From a gamma proteobacterium SCGC AAA007-O20 (GTDB lineage Bacteria; Pseudomonadota; Gammaproteobacteria; PS1; Pseudothioglobaceae): 55,838 nucleotides of DNA. The position numbers were made by a program, and so were the translations under genes. Below, one piece after another: positions 55,773-55,838 of this stretch. The number at the start of each line of letters is the position of its first letter. Position 1 is the stretch's first letter. The stretch lies in assembly GCA_000213395.2 (NCBI GenBank), contig AFHY01000005.1, positions 1-55,838 of the forward strand. The letters run 5' to 3'. A model generated the notes under the pieces. It had not been told where the DNA came from, made no database searches, and worked only from the letters and a program-made list of their open reading frames with translations.

Positions 55773-55838
55773 CAAGATGTAAGATAATTCGTAAATTCTT
55801 CATTACTGAGTTTCAAACCTTCTGAGGATAAGTTATAG
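55773..55838. repeat. Right terminal 66-bp inverted copy of part of eno
   Basis: The last 66 bases are an exact reverse complement of 51407-51472 in eno, with identity ending at the 55772/55773 junction with proS. Same length as the left terminal repeat at another locus. It supplies a false start codon for the proS ORF. Best explained as an inverted amplification chimera at which assembly stopped. Confidence 0.9.

Overview
The window looks like one contig from a marine gammaproteobacterial sulfur oxidiser of the SUP05/Thioglobaceae (ARCTIC96BD-19) type. The reasons are the AT-rich coding DNA, a complete form I RuBisCO module (cbbR, cbbL, cbbS, cbbQ, cbbO), a membrane pyrophosphatase, a TauE/SafE-type exporter, and gammaproteobacterial housekeeping genes (argJ, trkHA, an ntrYX-like pair, rnd-rsmD-coaD, dnaKJ, eno, psd, proS). 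The taxonomic call is inference from gene content; no 16S gene is present.

Layout: (1) 1-2915, a compositionally foreign block with a TRAP large permease and a type I sulfatase. (2) 3028-13166, a head-to-tail catabolic operon: small HTH-like protein, cupin, Rieske oxygenase, SDR, alpha/beta hydrolase, extradiol (VOC) dioxygenase, aberrant SDR, ThDP enzyme, aspartate-dehydrogenase-like protein, ALDH and IclR regulator. An MFS exporter of higher GC follows (13178-14404). (3) 14442-20105, TauE/SafE permease, a periplasmic repeat protein, a PhyH dioxygenase, a frameshifted YczE-like membrane protein, kynureninase and an omega-amidase. (4) 20160-24783, molybdenum cofactor genes moaE, mobA, moeA-moaC-moaA-moaD and mog. 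(5) 24799-31824, an acyltransferase-like membrane protein and the cbb cluster. (6) 31845-37540, argJ, a Fur-boxed FTR1 iron permease, and an M24 hydrolase/DpaL-like lyase/EamA trio. (7) 37733-55772, hppA, trkHA, ntrYX-like, rnd-rsmD-coaD, dnaK-dnaJ, eno, CorC-like, SbmA-like, psd and a truncated proS. No gene-free stretch exceeds 300 bases. I saw no tRNA, rRNA, CRISPR array or transposase.

The most plausible undescribed biology is the 10-kb ring-cleavage operon. It pairs a Rieske oxygenase with a type I extradiol dioxygenase, a ThDP enzyme and an aspartate-dehydrogenase-like enzyme, behind a promoter that carries three alternating ATGAACA/TGTTCAT half-sites. A possible reading is oxidative opening of a nitrogen-containing or methoxylated aromatic compound, with the product then processed to central metabolites. 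The substrate cannot be read from the sequence.

A technical warning matters as much. The first 66 bases are an exact reverse complement of 3388-3453 (start of the cupin gene), and the last 66 bases are an exact reverse complement of 51407-51472 (inside eno). Two unrelated loci giving the same repeat length, each touching a contig end, points to assembly overlap at inverted chimeric junctions, as made by multiple displacement amplification of single cells. The sequence beyond these junctions, meaning the start of the TRAP gene and the 5' part of proS, should not be trusted.
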